NCBI GenBank assembly: GCA_041655055.1
Contig: JBBAGE010000018.1
Span: 1 to 22,428, forward strand
Source of the DNA: JBBAGE01 sp041655055
Lineage (GTDB): Bacteria > Pseudomonadota > Alphaproteobacteria > Rhodobacterales > Rhodobacteraceae
DNA length: 22,428 nt
Reading direction: 5' to 3'
Shown: positions 15,075 to 22,428 of the stretch, piece after piece
How positions within the stretch are numbered: the first letter of the stretch is position 1
Layout: every line of letters begins with the position of its first letter
The notes under the pieces: generated by a model
What the model was told of the DNA's origin: nothing
Databases searched by the model: none
The model's input: the letters and a program-made list of their open reading frames with translations, nothing else
Translations under genes and position numbers: made by a program

Positions 15075-16436
15075 ATGTCATTCGATTATGACCTGTTTGT
15101 CATCGGCGGCGGTTCTGGCGGCGTGCGCTCCGCGCGTGTGGCGGCCCAGGGCGGTGCACGCGTGGCCATGGCCGAGGAATTTCGCATGGGCGGCACCTGC
15201 GTTATCCGCGGCTGCATTCCCAAAAAGCTGATGGTCTATGCAAGCGCCTATGCCCATTCGGTGCGCGATGCCCGTGCCTATGGCTGGGGCGTGGGCGAAT
15301 TGGGCGGTTTTGAATGGCCACGGTTTCAGGCCGCGATGCATGCGGAACTTGCGCGGCTTGAGGCGATATATGATCGCAATGCCACGAATGCCGGGGTCGA
15401 GATCTTGCACCAGCGGGCCGAACTGAACGGTGCGCACGAAGTGCGGCTGGCGGATGGGCGGGTGATCAGCGCGCGCCATATCCTGATTGCCACCGGCGGG
15501 CAGCCCTTTGTGCCCGATACACTTCCCGGGCGCGAACTTGCGATCACATCGAACGAAGTGTTCGATCTAAAGGCGCTGCCGGAACGTATCCTGATCGTGG
15601 GCGGTGGTTATATCGCCTGTGAATTTGCAGGTATTTTCAATGGCTTGGGCAGCAACGTGACGCAATATTACCGCGGGGCCCAGATCCTGCGCGGCTTTGA
15701 CGGCGAAGCGCGCGGTCTGATTGCCGAGGCGATGCAATCGCGCGGTGTGGCGCTGCATGTCGGCACCGATGTCGAACGGATGGAATCTGACGGCGATGCG
15801 ATCCGCGTCACCGCCACCAACGGCAAGGTCGCCACATTCGATGCCGTGCTTTATGCCACGGGGCGCAGGCCCTATACCGATGGGCTGGGGCTTGGGGCGG
15901 CGGATGTCGCGGTCGGGCGCTGGGGGCAAGTGCTGGTCGATGAATACAGCCAGACGAACGTGCCCTCGATCTATGCGATTGGCGATGTGACCGACCGGGT
16001 GAACCTGACGCCGGTGGCAATCCGCGAGGCCGTGGCCTTTGTCGAAACGGTTTTCAACGGCAATCCCACGCAGCCCGATCACGAACTGATCCCGTCCGCG
16101 ATTTTCACCCAGCCTGAATTCGGCACCATCGGCCTGTCCGAAGAAGATGCCCGCGACGCCGGCCCGATCGAGGTGTATACCGCCGCCTTTGCGCCGATGC
16201 AGAATGCCTTTATCGGCAACCGCGAACGGGTGATGTTCAAACTGGTGGTCTGCGCGACCACGCGGCGGGTGCTGGGATGCCATATCGTGGCCCCGGGCGC
16301 TGCCGAAATGATCCAGTTGGTCGGTGTTGCGGTCAAGATGGGCGCAACCAAAGAGGATTTCGATCGCACGGTTGCGGTTCATCCGACCATGGCCGAGGAA
16401 ATTGTCTTGATGAAAACACCCGTGCGCAAGGCTTGA
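15075..16436 (+). CDS. gor: Glutathione-disulfide reductase
   Basis: A 453-residue NADPH-dependent flavoenzyme that keeps glutathione reduced. The N-terminal FAD motif is GGGSGG (11-16). The redox disulfide is Cys42-Cys47 in GGTCVIRGCIPKKL. The NAD(P)-binding GGGYIA (176-181) is followed by Arg200 and Arg206, which fits NADPH preference. The dimer-interface base HPTMAEE has His436 near the C-terminus. These features separate it from dihydrolipoamide and mercuric reductases. The GGGG-rich site before ATG 15075 is strong. It follows rpiA by nine bases. The 72-base gap to hflK leaves the operon extent open. Confidence 0.95.
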   Translation: MSFDYDLFVIGGGSGGVRSARVAAQGGARVAMAEEFRMGGTCVIRGCIPKKLMVYASAYAHSVRDARAYGWGVGELGGFEWPRFQAAMHAELARLEAIYDRNATNAGVEILHQRAELNGAHEVRLADGRVISARHILIATGGQPFVPDTLPGRELAITSNEVFDLKALPERILIVGGGYIACEFAGIFNGLGSNVTQYYRGAQILRGFDGEARGLIAEAMQSRGVALHVGTDVERMESDGDAIRVTATNGKVATFDAVLYATGRRPYTDGLGLGAADVAVGRWGQVLVDEYSQTNVPSIYAIGDVTDRVNLTPVAIREAVAFVETVFNGNPTQPDHELIPSAIFTQPEFGTIGLSEEDARDAGPIEVYTAAFAPMQNAFIGNRERVMFKLVVCATTRRVLGCHIVAPGAAEMIQLVGVAVKMGATKEDFDRTVAVHPTMAEEIVLMKTPVRKA

Positions 16437-16508
16437 ATCGCACGTCTTGATTGCACAGCTATGCGGGTAATCCCACGAAATTAAGCGACGAGAGAGGAAC
16501 ACAGCAAT

Positions 16509-17663
16509 ATGGCCAGCAATAATGGCGGACCATGGGGCGGCGGCGGTCGTGGCTCTGACGGTGGCAGCGGCAGGGGGGGCAACAATGGTGGCCCGCCACC
16601 CCCGCCGCAAAAGCCCGAAATCGACGAAATCGTCAGAAAGGGTCAGGAACAACTGCGCGTGCTGATGGGTGGGCGCGGCGGCGGTGGCCGGCGGCCCGGC
16701 ACGCCGGGTGGTGGTGGCGGCCCGCAGTTCACACGCGGCACCGTCGGGCTGATTGCGCTGGCGGCCATCGGGCTGTGGGGTTTTGCCTCGCTCTATACCG
16801 TGAAGCCCGAAGAACTGTCGGTCGAGCTGTTTCTGGGCGAGTTTTCCTCGGTCGGCGAGCCGGGCCTGAACTTTGCGCCATGGCCGGTTGTCACCTATGA
16901 AAAGGTGCTGGTCACGGGTGAACGGACCGAAGATATCGGCGTCGCGGCCAATGCCTCCAGCCAGGCGGGGCTGATGCTGACCACCGATGCCAATATCGTC
17001 GATATCGATTTTCAGGTCGTCTGGAATGTGCGCGATCCAGCGCAGTTTCTGTTCAATCTGCGCGATCCGCAGGCCACGATCCGCGCGGTTGCGGAATCGG
17101 CGATGCGTGAAATCATCTCGGCCTCGCAGCTTGCGCCGATCTTGAACCGGGATCGCGGGATCATCGCGGATAATGCCCATGCGCTGATTCAGGCCACGCT
17201 TGACAGTTATGAATCGGGGATGAATGTGGTGCGGGTCAACCTTGATAAGGCCGATCCGCCGCGCGAAGTAATCGATGCCTTCCGCGATGTGCAGGCGGCT
17301 GAACAACAGCGCGACCGGCTGGAACGGCAGGCCGATGCCTATGCCAACCGGGTATTGGCCGGCGCGCGCGGTGAATCCGCACAGGTTCTGGAAGAGGCCG
17401 AATCCTACCGCGCCCGCGTGATCAACGAAGCCGTGGGTGAGGCGAGCCGCTTTGTCGCGGTGCTGGGCGAATATCAAAATGCGCCCGCGGTCACGCGCAA
17501 ACGGCTTTATCTTGAAACGATGGAGCAGGTGCTGGGCAGCGTGGACAAGGTTATTCTTGATGATGCCGCAGGCGGTAGCCAGGGGGTCGTGCCCTATTTG
17601 CCGTTGAACGAATTGCGCCGCACCACGCCTGCGGCAAATAACGTTGACGGAGGGATGAACTGA
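16509..17663 (+). CDS. hflK: FtsH protease activity modulator HflK
   Basis: A 384-residue membrane protein that, with HflC, forms a periplasmic cage around the FtsH protease and modulates its access to membrane substrates. Residues 1-75 are unusually rich in Gly, with a PPPPP run and the basic motif RRPGTPGGGG. One membrane segment lies at about 77-97. The SPFH/band-7 domain follows, with NASSQAGLMLTTDANIVDID and a long charged helix (about 255-315). The Pro/Gly leader length varies in this family. ATG 16509 follows GAGAGGAA. The stop TGA shares its A with the hflC ATG. Confidence 0.95.
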   Translation: MASNNGGPWGGGGRGSDGGSGRGGNNGGPPPPPQKPEIDEIVRKGQEQLRVLMGGRGGGGRRPGTPGGGGGPQFTRGTVGLIALAAIGLWGFASLYTVKPEELSVELFLGEFSSVGEPGLNFAPWPVVTYEKVLVTGERTEDIGVAANASSQAGLMLTTDANIVDIDFQVVWNVRDPAQFLFNLRDPQATIRAVAESAMREIISASQLAPILNRDRGIIADNAHALIQATLDSYESGMNVVRVNLDKADPPREVIDAFRDVQAAEQQRDRLERQADAYANRVLAGARGESAQVLEEAESYRARVINEAVGEASRFVAVLGEYQNAPAVTRKRLYLETMEQVLGSVDKVILDDAAGGSQGVVPYLPLNELRRTTPAANNVDGGMN

Positions 17664-18538
17664 TGCGGAAACTGACCTATATCCTGCCCGTCATCATCGT
17701 GGCGATCGTTGTCGGGCTGTCGTCGATTTTCATCGTGGATGAACGCGAAAAGGCCCTTGTGCTGCAATTTGGCCAGATCAAGGCCGTGAAAGAGGACTCG
17801 GGTCTAGGGTTCAAACTGCCCTTCATTCAGGAAGTCGTCTATTACGACGACCGGATTCTGTCGCTTGATACGGCCACGATCGAGGTGACGCCCTCGGACG
17901 GGCGGCGGATGATCGTCGATGCCTTTGCGCGCTATCGGATCAACGATATCGTGCGATTCCGTCAGGCCGTTGGCGTGGGCGGCGTGCGCGCTGCCGAAAG
18001 CCGGATCGATTCCATCCTGAACGCCCAGATCCGCGAGGTGCTGGGTGCGAACGAAGTCACATCGAACACGATCCTTTCCGCGAATCGCGCGCAATTGATG
18101 ATCCGCATCCGCGATCAGGCCCGCGCCAGCGCCCTGCCGCTGGGGGTGGAAATCGTTGACGTGCGGCTGAAACAGACCAACCTGCCCAGCCAGAACCTTG
18201 AGGCCACTTTCGCCCGGATGCGGGCCGAACGTGAACGCGAGGCCGCCGATGAAATCGCCCGCGGCGAAGAGGCCGCGCAGCGCGTGCGTGCCCAGGCCGA
18301 CCGGACGGTGATCGAAATCGTGTCCGAAGCCACCCGTGACGCCGAAATCACCCGAGGCGAGGCCGATGCCGAACGCAACGCGATCTTTGCCGAGGCATTT
18401 TCGCGCGATACCGAATTCTTTGAATTCTATCGCTCGCTCACGGCCTATCAGCGGGGGTTGCAGGGGGCCAATACATCGATGGTCATTTCGCCCAACGGTG
18501 AATTCTTCGATTATCTGAAATCGGATCAGGGCCGCTAG
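17663..18538 (+). CDS. hflC: Protease modulator HflC
   Basis: A 291-residue partner of HflK. The N-terminal membrane anchor is at about 6-25 (YILPVIIVAIVVGLSSIFIV), then the SPFH start VDEREKALVLQFGQIK. SEVT-like and EVTPSDGRRMIVDAF elements fit the family. The long charged coiled coil runs from about residue 180 to 245 with repeated ERE and EEA motifs. The ATG overlaps the hflK stop, which is the usual arrangement. A GC-rich hairpin 24 bases after the stop, followed by TTT, probably terminates the pair. Confidence 0.96.
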   Translation: MRKLTYILPVIIVAIVVGLSSIFIVDEREKALVLQFGQIKAVKEDSGLGFKLPFIQEVVYYDDRILSLDTATIEVTPSDGRRMIVDAFARYRINDIVRFRQAVGVGGVRAAESRIDSILNAQIREVLGANEVTSNTILSANRAQLMIRIRDQARASALPLGVEIVDVRLKQTNLPSQNLEATFARMRAEREREAADEIARGEEAAQRVRAQADRTVIEIVSEATRDAEITRGEADAERNAIFAEAFSRDTEFFEFYRSLTAYQRGLQGANTSMVISPNGEFFDYLKSDQGR

Positions 18539-18561
18539 GCCGGGCAGAACCGCTATTGCCG

Positions 18562-18588
18562 GGGGCTGGTGTGCGCACCGGCCCCTTT
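18562..18588 (+). terminator. Probable intrinsic terminator of hflK-hflC
   Basis: GGGGCTGGTG (18562-18571) pairs with CACCGGCCCC (18576-18585) over ten bases, with one G-T wobble and a four-base loop TGCG, then TTT. It lies 24 bases past the hflC stop and upstream of degP, so degP probably has its own promoter. Confidence 0.75.
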
Positions 18589-18651
18589 GCATTTCGGGGT
18601 GGGCAATTCACACGTTTTTGTCACATGCAATTGAGCGGCCGCGATTTGAGT

Positions 18652-18679
18652 TTGCGTTGCGTCCGCCCCCGCCTATCTT
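18652..18679 (+). promoter_or_regulatory. Possible degP promoter
   Basis: TTGCGT (18652-18657), 16 bases, then TATCTT (18674-18679), about 90 bases before the start. The surrounding CCTATCTTAAG also resembles the -10 pattern (C-TAT-T) of alphaproteobacterial heat-shock sigma promoters, which would fit a periplasmic protease. This is a pattern match only. Confidence 0.35.
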
Positions 18680-18770
18680 AAGGTGCGTGCCTAACGTAGT
18701 GGCATGGCGCCGATGCGCTTTGCCCTGCGATCTGATCCAAGCTGATCCACGATTTGAAGGAGATATAAGC

Positions 18771-20258
18771 GTGAAACCTCAGGCCACAGCCTTTTTGCCG
18801 CAAGCCATGGCGCCCTTGCCTGTGATGCGGGCCCTGATGGCGATGTGCTTCGGCATGGTTCTGTCGCTGGGTCTGGCCATGCAGGCCCAGGCGCAAGACG
18901 CCGGGCGCGGCGCCCCCGACAGCTTTGCCGATCTGGCCGAACAGATCAGCCCCGCAGTCGTCAATATCGTCACCGCAACCACGGTGGCAGCACCGACACA
19001 GCCCGGCCCGATGTTGCCGCCGGGCTCGCCCTTTGAAGAATTCTTTCGCGATTTCATGGACCCGCGGCAAATGCCCGGCGATCCGCGCCCGCGCCGCAGC
19101 CAGGCGCTTGGATCGGGTTTCGTGATTTCCGAAGATGGTTACATCGTGACCAACAACCACGTGATCGATGGCGCGGATGAAATCCGCATCGAGTTTTTCA
19201 GCGGCGATGAGCTGGAAGCCACCGTCGTCGGCACCGATCCCAGCACCGATATCGCCCTGCTCAAGGTCGAAAGCGACACGCCTTTGCCGTTTGTTGAATT
19301 TGGCGATAGCGAAGCGGCCCGCGTCGGCGATTGGGTGATTGCCATGGGCAACCCGCTCGGCCAGGGCTTTTCGGTCTCGGCCGGGATCATTTCCGCGCGC
19401 GGCCGGGCGCTTAGCGGTTCTTATGACGATTTCATCCAGACCGATGCCGCGATCAACCGGGGCAATTCCGGCGGCCCGCTGTTCAATCTCGATGGCGAGG
19501 TTCTGGGCGTGAATACCGCGATTTTGTCGCCCAACGGCGGCTCGATCGGCATCGGTTTCGCGATGTCTTCGGCCGTGGTGACGCGGGTGGTCGATCAGTT
19601 GCGCGAATTTGGTGAAACCCGGCGCGGCTGGCTGGGCGTGCGCATCCAGAACGTGACCGAGGATGTGGCCGAGGCCATGGGCCTTGACGGCACCGCCGGC
19701 GCGCTGATCACCGATGTGCCCGAAGGCCCCGCAGCCGAAGCCGGCATGGAGGCAGGCGATGTCATCATTTCCTTTGACGGGGTCGAGGTTGGCGATGTCA
19801 CCGGCCTTGTGCGTCAGGTGGGCAGCACCGCCGTGGGGGCCGTCGTTGACGTGGTCGTGCTGCGTGACGGCCAAGAGGTGACGTTGCAGGTCAACATCGC
19901 GCGGCGCGAAGAGGCCGAAGGCGGCGCCGTCCCCGCCGCCGTGCGCCCCAATGAGCCGGCCGAGATCGAGGAACTGGGCCTTACTCTGTCACCGCTGACC
20001 GATGAATTGCGCGAACAGCTTGAACTGGGCGCGGCGGTCAATGGTCTGGTCGTGCGCGATGTCGCCGAAGACGGCGAGGCGTTCCAGAAAGGCCTGCGCG
20101 CCGGTGACGTGATCACCGAAGCCGGTCAGGTCCGCGTCGCCACCGTCGCCGATCTGGAGGCCCGGATTTCCGAGGCCCGCGATGCCGGGCGCCGTTCGCT
20201 GCTGTTGCTGGTCAACCGCGGCGGTGATCCGCGTTTCGTGGCGCTGAGCGTGGAATAG
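18771..20258 (+). CDS. degP: Periplasmic serine endoprotease, Do/DegP family
   Basis: A 495-residue trypsin-like HtrA protease. The start is GTG at 18771, set by GAAGGAGATATAAGC. The frame continues upstream to 18618 but codes for an unfamiliar leader. The signal peptide spans residues 1-41 with a hydrophobic core and AQA cleavage motif before QDAGRG, so it acts in the periplasm. His130 (TNNHVID), Asp160 (STDIALLKV) and Ser233 (RGNSGGP) form the triad. Two PDZ domains follow (about 280-370 and 400-495). It degrades misfolded envelope proteins. It lies downstream of hflKC, and a strong terminator follows its stop. The symbol is by family. degQ/mucD naming is equally possible. Confidence 0.94.
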   Translation: MKPQATAFLPQAMAPLPVMRALMAMCFGMVLSLGLAMQAQAQDAGRGAPDSFADLAEQISPAVVNIVTATTVAAPTQPGPMLPPGSPFEEFFRDFMDPRQMPGDPRPRRSQALGSGFVISEDGYIVTNNHVIDGADEIRIEFFSGDELEATVVGTDPSTDIALLKVESDTPLPFVEFGDSEAARVGDWVIAMGNPLGQGFSVSAGIISARGRALSGSYDDFIQTDAAINRGNSGGPLFNLDGEVLGVNTAILSPNGGSIGIGFAMSSAVVTRVVDQLREFGETRRGWLGVRIQNVTEDVAEAMGLDGTAGALITDVPEGPAAEAGMEAGDVIISFDGVEVGDVTGLVRQVGSTAVGAVVDVVVLRDGQEVTLQVNIARREEAEGGAVPAAVRPNEPAEIEELGLTLSPLTDELREQLELGAAVNGLVVRDVAEDGEAFQKGLRAGDVITEAGQVRVATVADLEARISEARDAGRRSLLLLVNRGGDPRFVALSVE

Positions 20259-20280
20259 GCGCGCGCGGCATCCCATTGGC

Positions 20281-20304
20281 AAGGGCGGCTTCGGCCGCCC
20301 TTTT
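20281..20304 (+). terminator. Intrinsic terminator of degP
   Basis: AAGGGCGGC (20281-20289), loop TTCG, GCCGCCCTT (20294-20302) and further T residues form a textbook hairpin with a stable tetraloop, 23 bases past the degP stop. Confidence 0.9.
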
Positions 20305-20387
20305 CATTTGGCGCGGCGCGGGGCTGGCAAATTCCGCCCCGATGGCTTATCTCGCGCCAAAACGGACCGTTTCCAGAGGAAAACAGA

Positions 20388-20711
20388 ATGGCAAGGATCA
20401 CCTATATCGAACATGACGGCACCGTGCATGAAATCGACGTGCCCACCGGCCTGACCGTGATGGAAGGGGCGCGCGACAATGGCGTGCCCGGGATCGAGGC
20501 CGATTGCGGCGGGGCCTGCGCCTGTTCGACCTGCCATGTCTATGTTGCCGAAGATTGGGTTGACCGTCTGCCGGCCAAAGATCCGATGGAAGATGACATG
20601 CTTGATTTCGCCTATGAGCCCGATCCGGTGCGCTCGCGGCTTACCTGCCAGCTCAAGGTCACGGATGCGCTTGACGGGCTGGTGGTCAATCTGCCGCTCA
20701 AACAGATCTGA
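20388..20711 (+). CDS. fdxE: Adrenodoxin-type [2Fe-2S] ferredoxin (FdVI-like)
   Basis: A 107-residue soluble electron carrier. Ligands Cys40, Cys46, Cys49 and Cys87 follow the C-x5-C-x2-C...C adrenodoxin pattern, with ADCGGACACSTCH the binding loop. The segments MEGARDNGVPGIEADCGGAC, MLDFAYEPDPVRSRLTCQ and DGLVVNLPLKQI closely match Rhodobacter capsulatus ferredoxin VI (fdxE). Partners could include cytochrome P450s or Fe-S assembly enzymes. None is encoded in the window. The ATG has AGAGGAAAA upstream, just after the degP terminator. Confidence 0.95.
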   Translation: MARITYIEHDGTVHEIDVPTGLTVMEGARDNGVPGIEADCGGACACSTCHVYVAEDWVDRLPAKDPMEDDMLDFAYEPDPVRSRLTCQLKVTDALDGLVVNLPLKQI

Positions 20712-20820
20712 TCCCCCGAAAGCCACAGATTTCCGCTAATGCTTTGCCCGGACGCCTCATGTCTGGTCATGCGCGTCGGATTCTGATCAACAGGCGCTTA
20801 TGCTGCGAAGGATGCCGGAA

Positions 20821-21705
20821 ATGACCTCATATGTGCTGACCGTGAAATGCAAATCCCGCCGGGGGATCGTGGCGGCGATTTCCGCGAAACTGGCGGGGCT
20901 TGGTTGCAATATCACCGACAGCGCGCAATATGACGATCCCGAAACCGGCAATTTCTTTATGCGGGTGACATTCGTCAGCGAAACCGGTGCCGAGCTTGGG
21001 GAACTGACGGCGGGCTTTGCCCCGGTGGGGCAGGAATTTTCCATGGATTGGGCTATCCGCAATCAGGCCCAGCGGGTCAAGGCGCTGCTGATGGTGTCGC
21101 GCTTTGGTCATTGCCTCAATGATCTGCTTTACCGCTGGCGCATCGGGGCTTTGCCGATCGATATTGTGGGGGTGGTGTCGAACCATCTGGATTATCAAAA
21201 GGTGGTGGTCAATCACGACATCCCCTTTCACCTGATCCGGGTGAACAAGGATAACAAACCCGAAGCCGAGGCTGCCCAGATGGCCCTGATCGAGGAAACC
21301 GGCACCGAACTGGTGGTGCTGGCGCGCTATATGCAGGTTCTGTCCGAAGATATGTGCCGCCAGATGCCCGGCCGGATCATCAATATCCACCACTCGTTCC
21401 TGCCGAGCTTCAAGGGGGCAAACCCCTATAAACAGGCGTTCGAGCGCGGCGTGAAACTGATCGGGGCGACGGCGCATTATGTGACCGCCGATCTGGATGA
21501 GGGCCCGATCATCGAACAGGATATCGTGCGCATCACCCATGCCCAAAGCCCCGAAGACTATGTCGCCCTCGGCCGCGATGTCGAAGCCTCGGTGCTGGCC
21601 CGCGCGATCCATGCGCATATCCACCAGCGGGTGTTTCTCAACGGCCATAAAACCGTGGTCTTTCCTGCAAGCCCGGGTTCCTATGCTTCGGAACGGATGG
21701 GCTAG
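20821..21705 (+). CDS. purU: Formyltetrahydrofolate deformylase
   Basis: A 294-residue enzyme that hydrolyses 10-formyl-tetrahydrofolate to formate and tetrahydrofolate. It has an N-terminal ACT domain (about 1-80, CKSRRGIVAAISAKLAGLGC) and a C-terminal formyltransferase domain. NIHHSFLPSFKGANPYKQAF (188-207) and the catalytic DLDEGPIIEQD (about 224-234) are the active-site motifs. His190 and Asp226 are the likely key residues. Of three in-frame ATGs (20800, 20812, 20821), 20821 has GAAGGATG upstream and best fits the family N-terminus. The spacer to the convergent purD is palindrome-rich. Confidence 0.95.
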   Translation: MTSYVLTVKCKSRRGIVAAISAKLAGLGCNITDSAQYDDPETGNFFMRVTFVSETGAELGELTAGFAPVGQEFSMDWAIRNQAQRVKALLMVSRFGHCLNDLLYRWRIGALPIDIVGVVSNHLDYQKVVVNHDIPFHLIRVNKDNKPEAEAAQMALIEETGTELVVLARYMQVLSEDMCRQMPGRIINIHHSFLPSFKGANPYKQAFERGVKLIGATAHYVTADLDEGPIIEQDIVRITHAQSPEDYVALGRDVEASVLARAIHAHIHQRVFLNGHKTVVFPASPGSYASERMG

Positions 21706-21713
21706 ACCCACCC

Positions 21714-21790
21714 GCCGCGCGCAGCGCGGCCACGCCCAACGGGGCGCGGGTCGCCTTGGCGGCCCAATGCCCGGGCGGGAGCACTCCCGC
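21714..21790. repeat. Palindrome-rich spacer between purU and purD
   Basis: GCCGCGC-GCA-GCGCGGC (21714-21730) is a perfect 7-base stem. GCGGGAG-CA-CTCCCGC (21775-21790) is another perfect 7-base stem next to the purD stop. Between them lie further GC-rich inverted patches. No T-run follows either hairpin, so they are not textbook terminators, though they may shield both convergent mRNA ends. The look is that of a dispersed intergenic repeat. Confidence 0.5.
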
Positions 21791-21792
21791 TG

Positions 21793-22428
21793 TTAAAGCG
21801 CGCGCCAGCCGATATCGCGGCGATAGAACCCTTCGGGCCAGTCCACCAGCGCCGCCATCGCATAGGCCCGGTCGCGGGCCTCGCGCAGGCTCGCGCCGCG
21901 TGCGGTGATGTTCAGCACCCGCCCGCCATTGGCGATGAAACCACCGTCCTTTTGCGCTGTGCCCGCGTGGAACACCATCGACATGCTGTTTTCCGGCAAC
22001 CCGTCTAGCCCGCGAATTTCCGAGCCCTTCTCAACGCTGCCCGGATAGCCACGCGTGGCCATCACCACGGTGATCGCATGATCATCGGCCCAGTTGACGT
22101 TTACCTGATCCAGCCGCCCTTCGGCGCAGGCCAGCATCAGATCCAGCGCCTGTGCGCCGAGCCGCATCATCAACACCTGCGCCTCGGGGTCGCCAAAGCG
22201 GCAGTTATATTCCACCAGCCGCGGCTGGCCGTCCTTGATCATGAAGCCGGCGTAAAGCACCCCTTGATAGGGGGTGCCACGCCGCGCCATTTCGGCCACC
22301 GTGGGGCGGATGATTTCATCGAGCGCCTTTTGCGTGACCGCCGCATCCATCACGGGCGCCGGGGAATAGGCGCCCATGCCGCCGGTATTGGGCCCCTCAT
22401 CCCCGTCAAGGCGCGTTTGTGATCTTGC
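21793..22428 (-). CDS. purD: Phosphoribosylamine-glycine ligase, C-terminal part with an apparent frameshift (partial)
   Basis: PurD joins phosphoribosylamine and glycine with ATP in purine synthesis. The readable frame runs DGDEGPNTGGMGAYSPAP, then YAGFMIKDGQ, EYNCRFGDPEAQ and MATRGYPGS to a TAA at 21793-21795, which is the family's ATP-grasp C-terminal half and last domain. Upstream of 22408 the conserved motif QDHKRA is in another frame: the codons for Q-D-H-K-R-A are intact, then two T residues precede GAC where a full codon (Phe, Tyr or Gly in relatives) is expected. This is a one-base deletion relative to the family. The edge of the window prevents checking the rest. Either the gene is broken or the sequence has a homopolymer error. 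The ATG at 22377 is internal and not a credible start. Confidence 0.85.
   Translation of the reverse strand, partial: ARSQTRLDGDEGPNTGGMGAYSPAPVMDAAVTQKALDEIIRPTVAEMARRGTPYQGVLYAGFMIKDGQPRLVEYNCRFGDPEAQVLMMRLGAQALDLMLACAEGRLDQVNVNWADDHAITVVMATRGYPGSVEKGSEIRGLDGLPENSMSMVFHAGTAQKDGGFIANGGRVLNITARGASLREARDRAYAMAALVDWPEGFYRRDIGWRAL

Noticed and set aside
15567..17477. 636-residue open frame antisense to gor and hflK
   Set aside because: It runs across two well-identified genes and their gap, has no family resemblance and a His/Arg/Gly-rich composition typical of a GC-rich reverse-strand shadow.
18678..19874. 398-residue minus-strand frame opposite degP
   Set aside because: His/Asp-rich shadow of degP; no start signal.
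20712..20820. Small gene between the ferredoxin and purU
   Set aside because: No frame with a plausible start and ribosome site. It looks like leader sequence of purU.
20827..21711. 294-residue minus-strand frame opposite purU
   Set aside because: Shadow of purU, with no motif of its own.

Overview
The window is a GC-rich, densely packed chromosomal segment from an alphaproteobacterium. It is most likely from the Rhodobacterales (Rhodobacter/Roseobacter group). The evidence is a ferredoxin that closely resembles Rhodobacter capsulatus ferredoxin VI, a DUF2842 protein directly after purA, a gor-hflK-hflC-degP run, and an acidic hypothetical protein of a type I associate with this group. No rRNA, tRNA, CRISPR array, insertion sequence or phage gene was found. 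Nearly all of it reads as core genome.

Layout. The left edge holds the 5' end of thrS (minus strand). Two plus-strand alpha/beta hydrolases follow, the first an ABHD10-like esterase. A minus-strand block runs from about 9067 down to 1817: pyrG, two tandem TerB-like genes, then a tightly overlapped set of class I glutamine amidotransferase, glutamine synthetase-like ligase (PuuA type), FAD-dependent oxidoreductase (PuuB type) and a DegT/DnrJ-family aminotransferase. This set looks like a gamma-glutamyl-amine (polyamine-like) catabolic module with an unexpected aminotransferase. secG (minus) and purA (plus) diverge from 9592-9770. purA is followed by a DUF2842 membrane protein and a strong bidirectional terminator. 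That terminator separates it from a convergent 516-residue hypothetical protein.

From 13005 rightward come thiN-type thiamine pyrophosphokinase, a convergent DUF454 membrane protein, rpiA-gor, hflK-hflC with its own terminator, degP with its own terminator, a [2Fe-2S] ferredoxin, and purU. The right edge is a convergent purD fragment.

How the genes relate. purA, purU and purD touch purine synthesis and one-carbon supply, and pyrG makes CTP. hflK/hflC and degP form an envelope protein quality-control group. gor and the ferredoxin are redox functions. rpiA supplies pentose phosphates.

Most notable points: an apparent one-base deletion in purD inside a very conserved motif (a real lesion or a sequence error), the DegT aminotransferase attached to the puu-like module, the tandem TerB-like pair behind pyrG, the acidic repeat-bearing hypothetical protein, and a dense palindromic spacer between purU and purD. 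I did not see a clearly new defence or mobile system.
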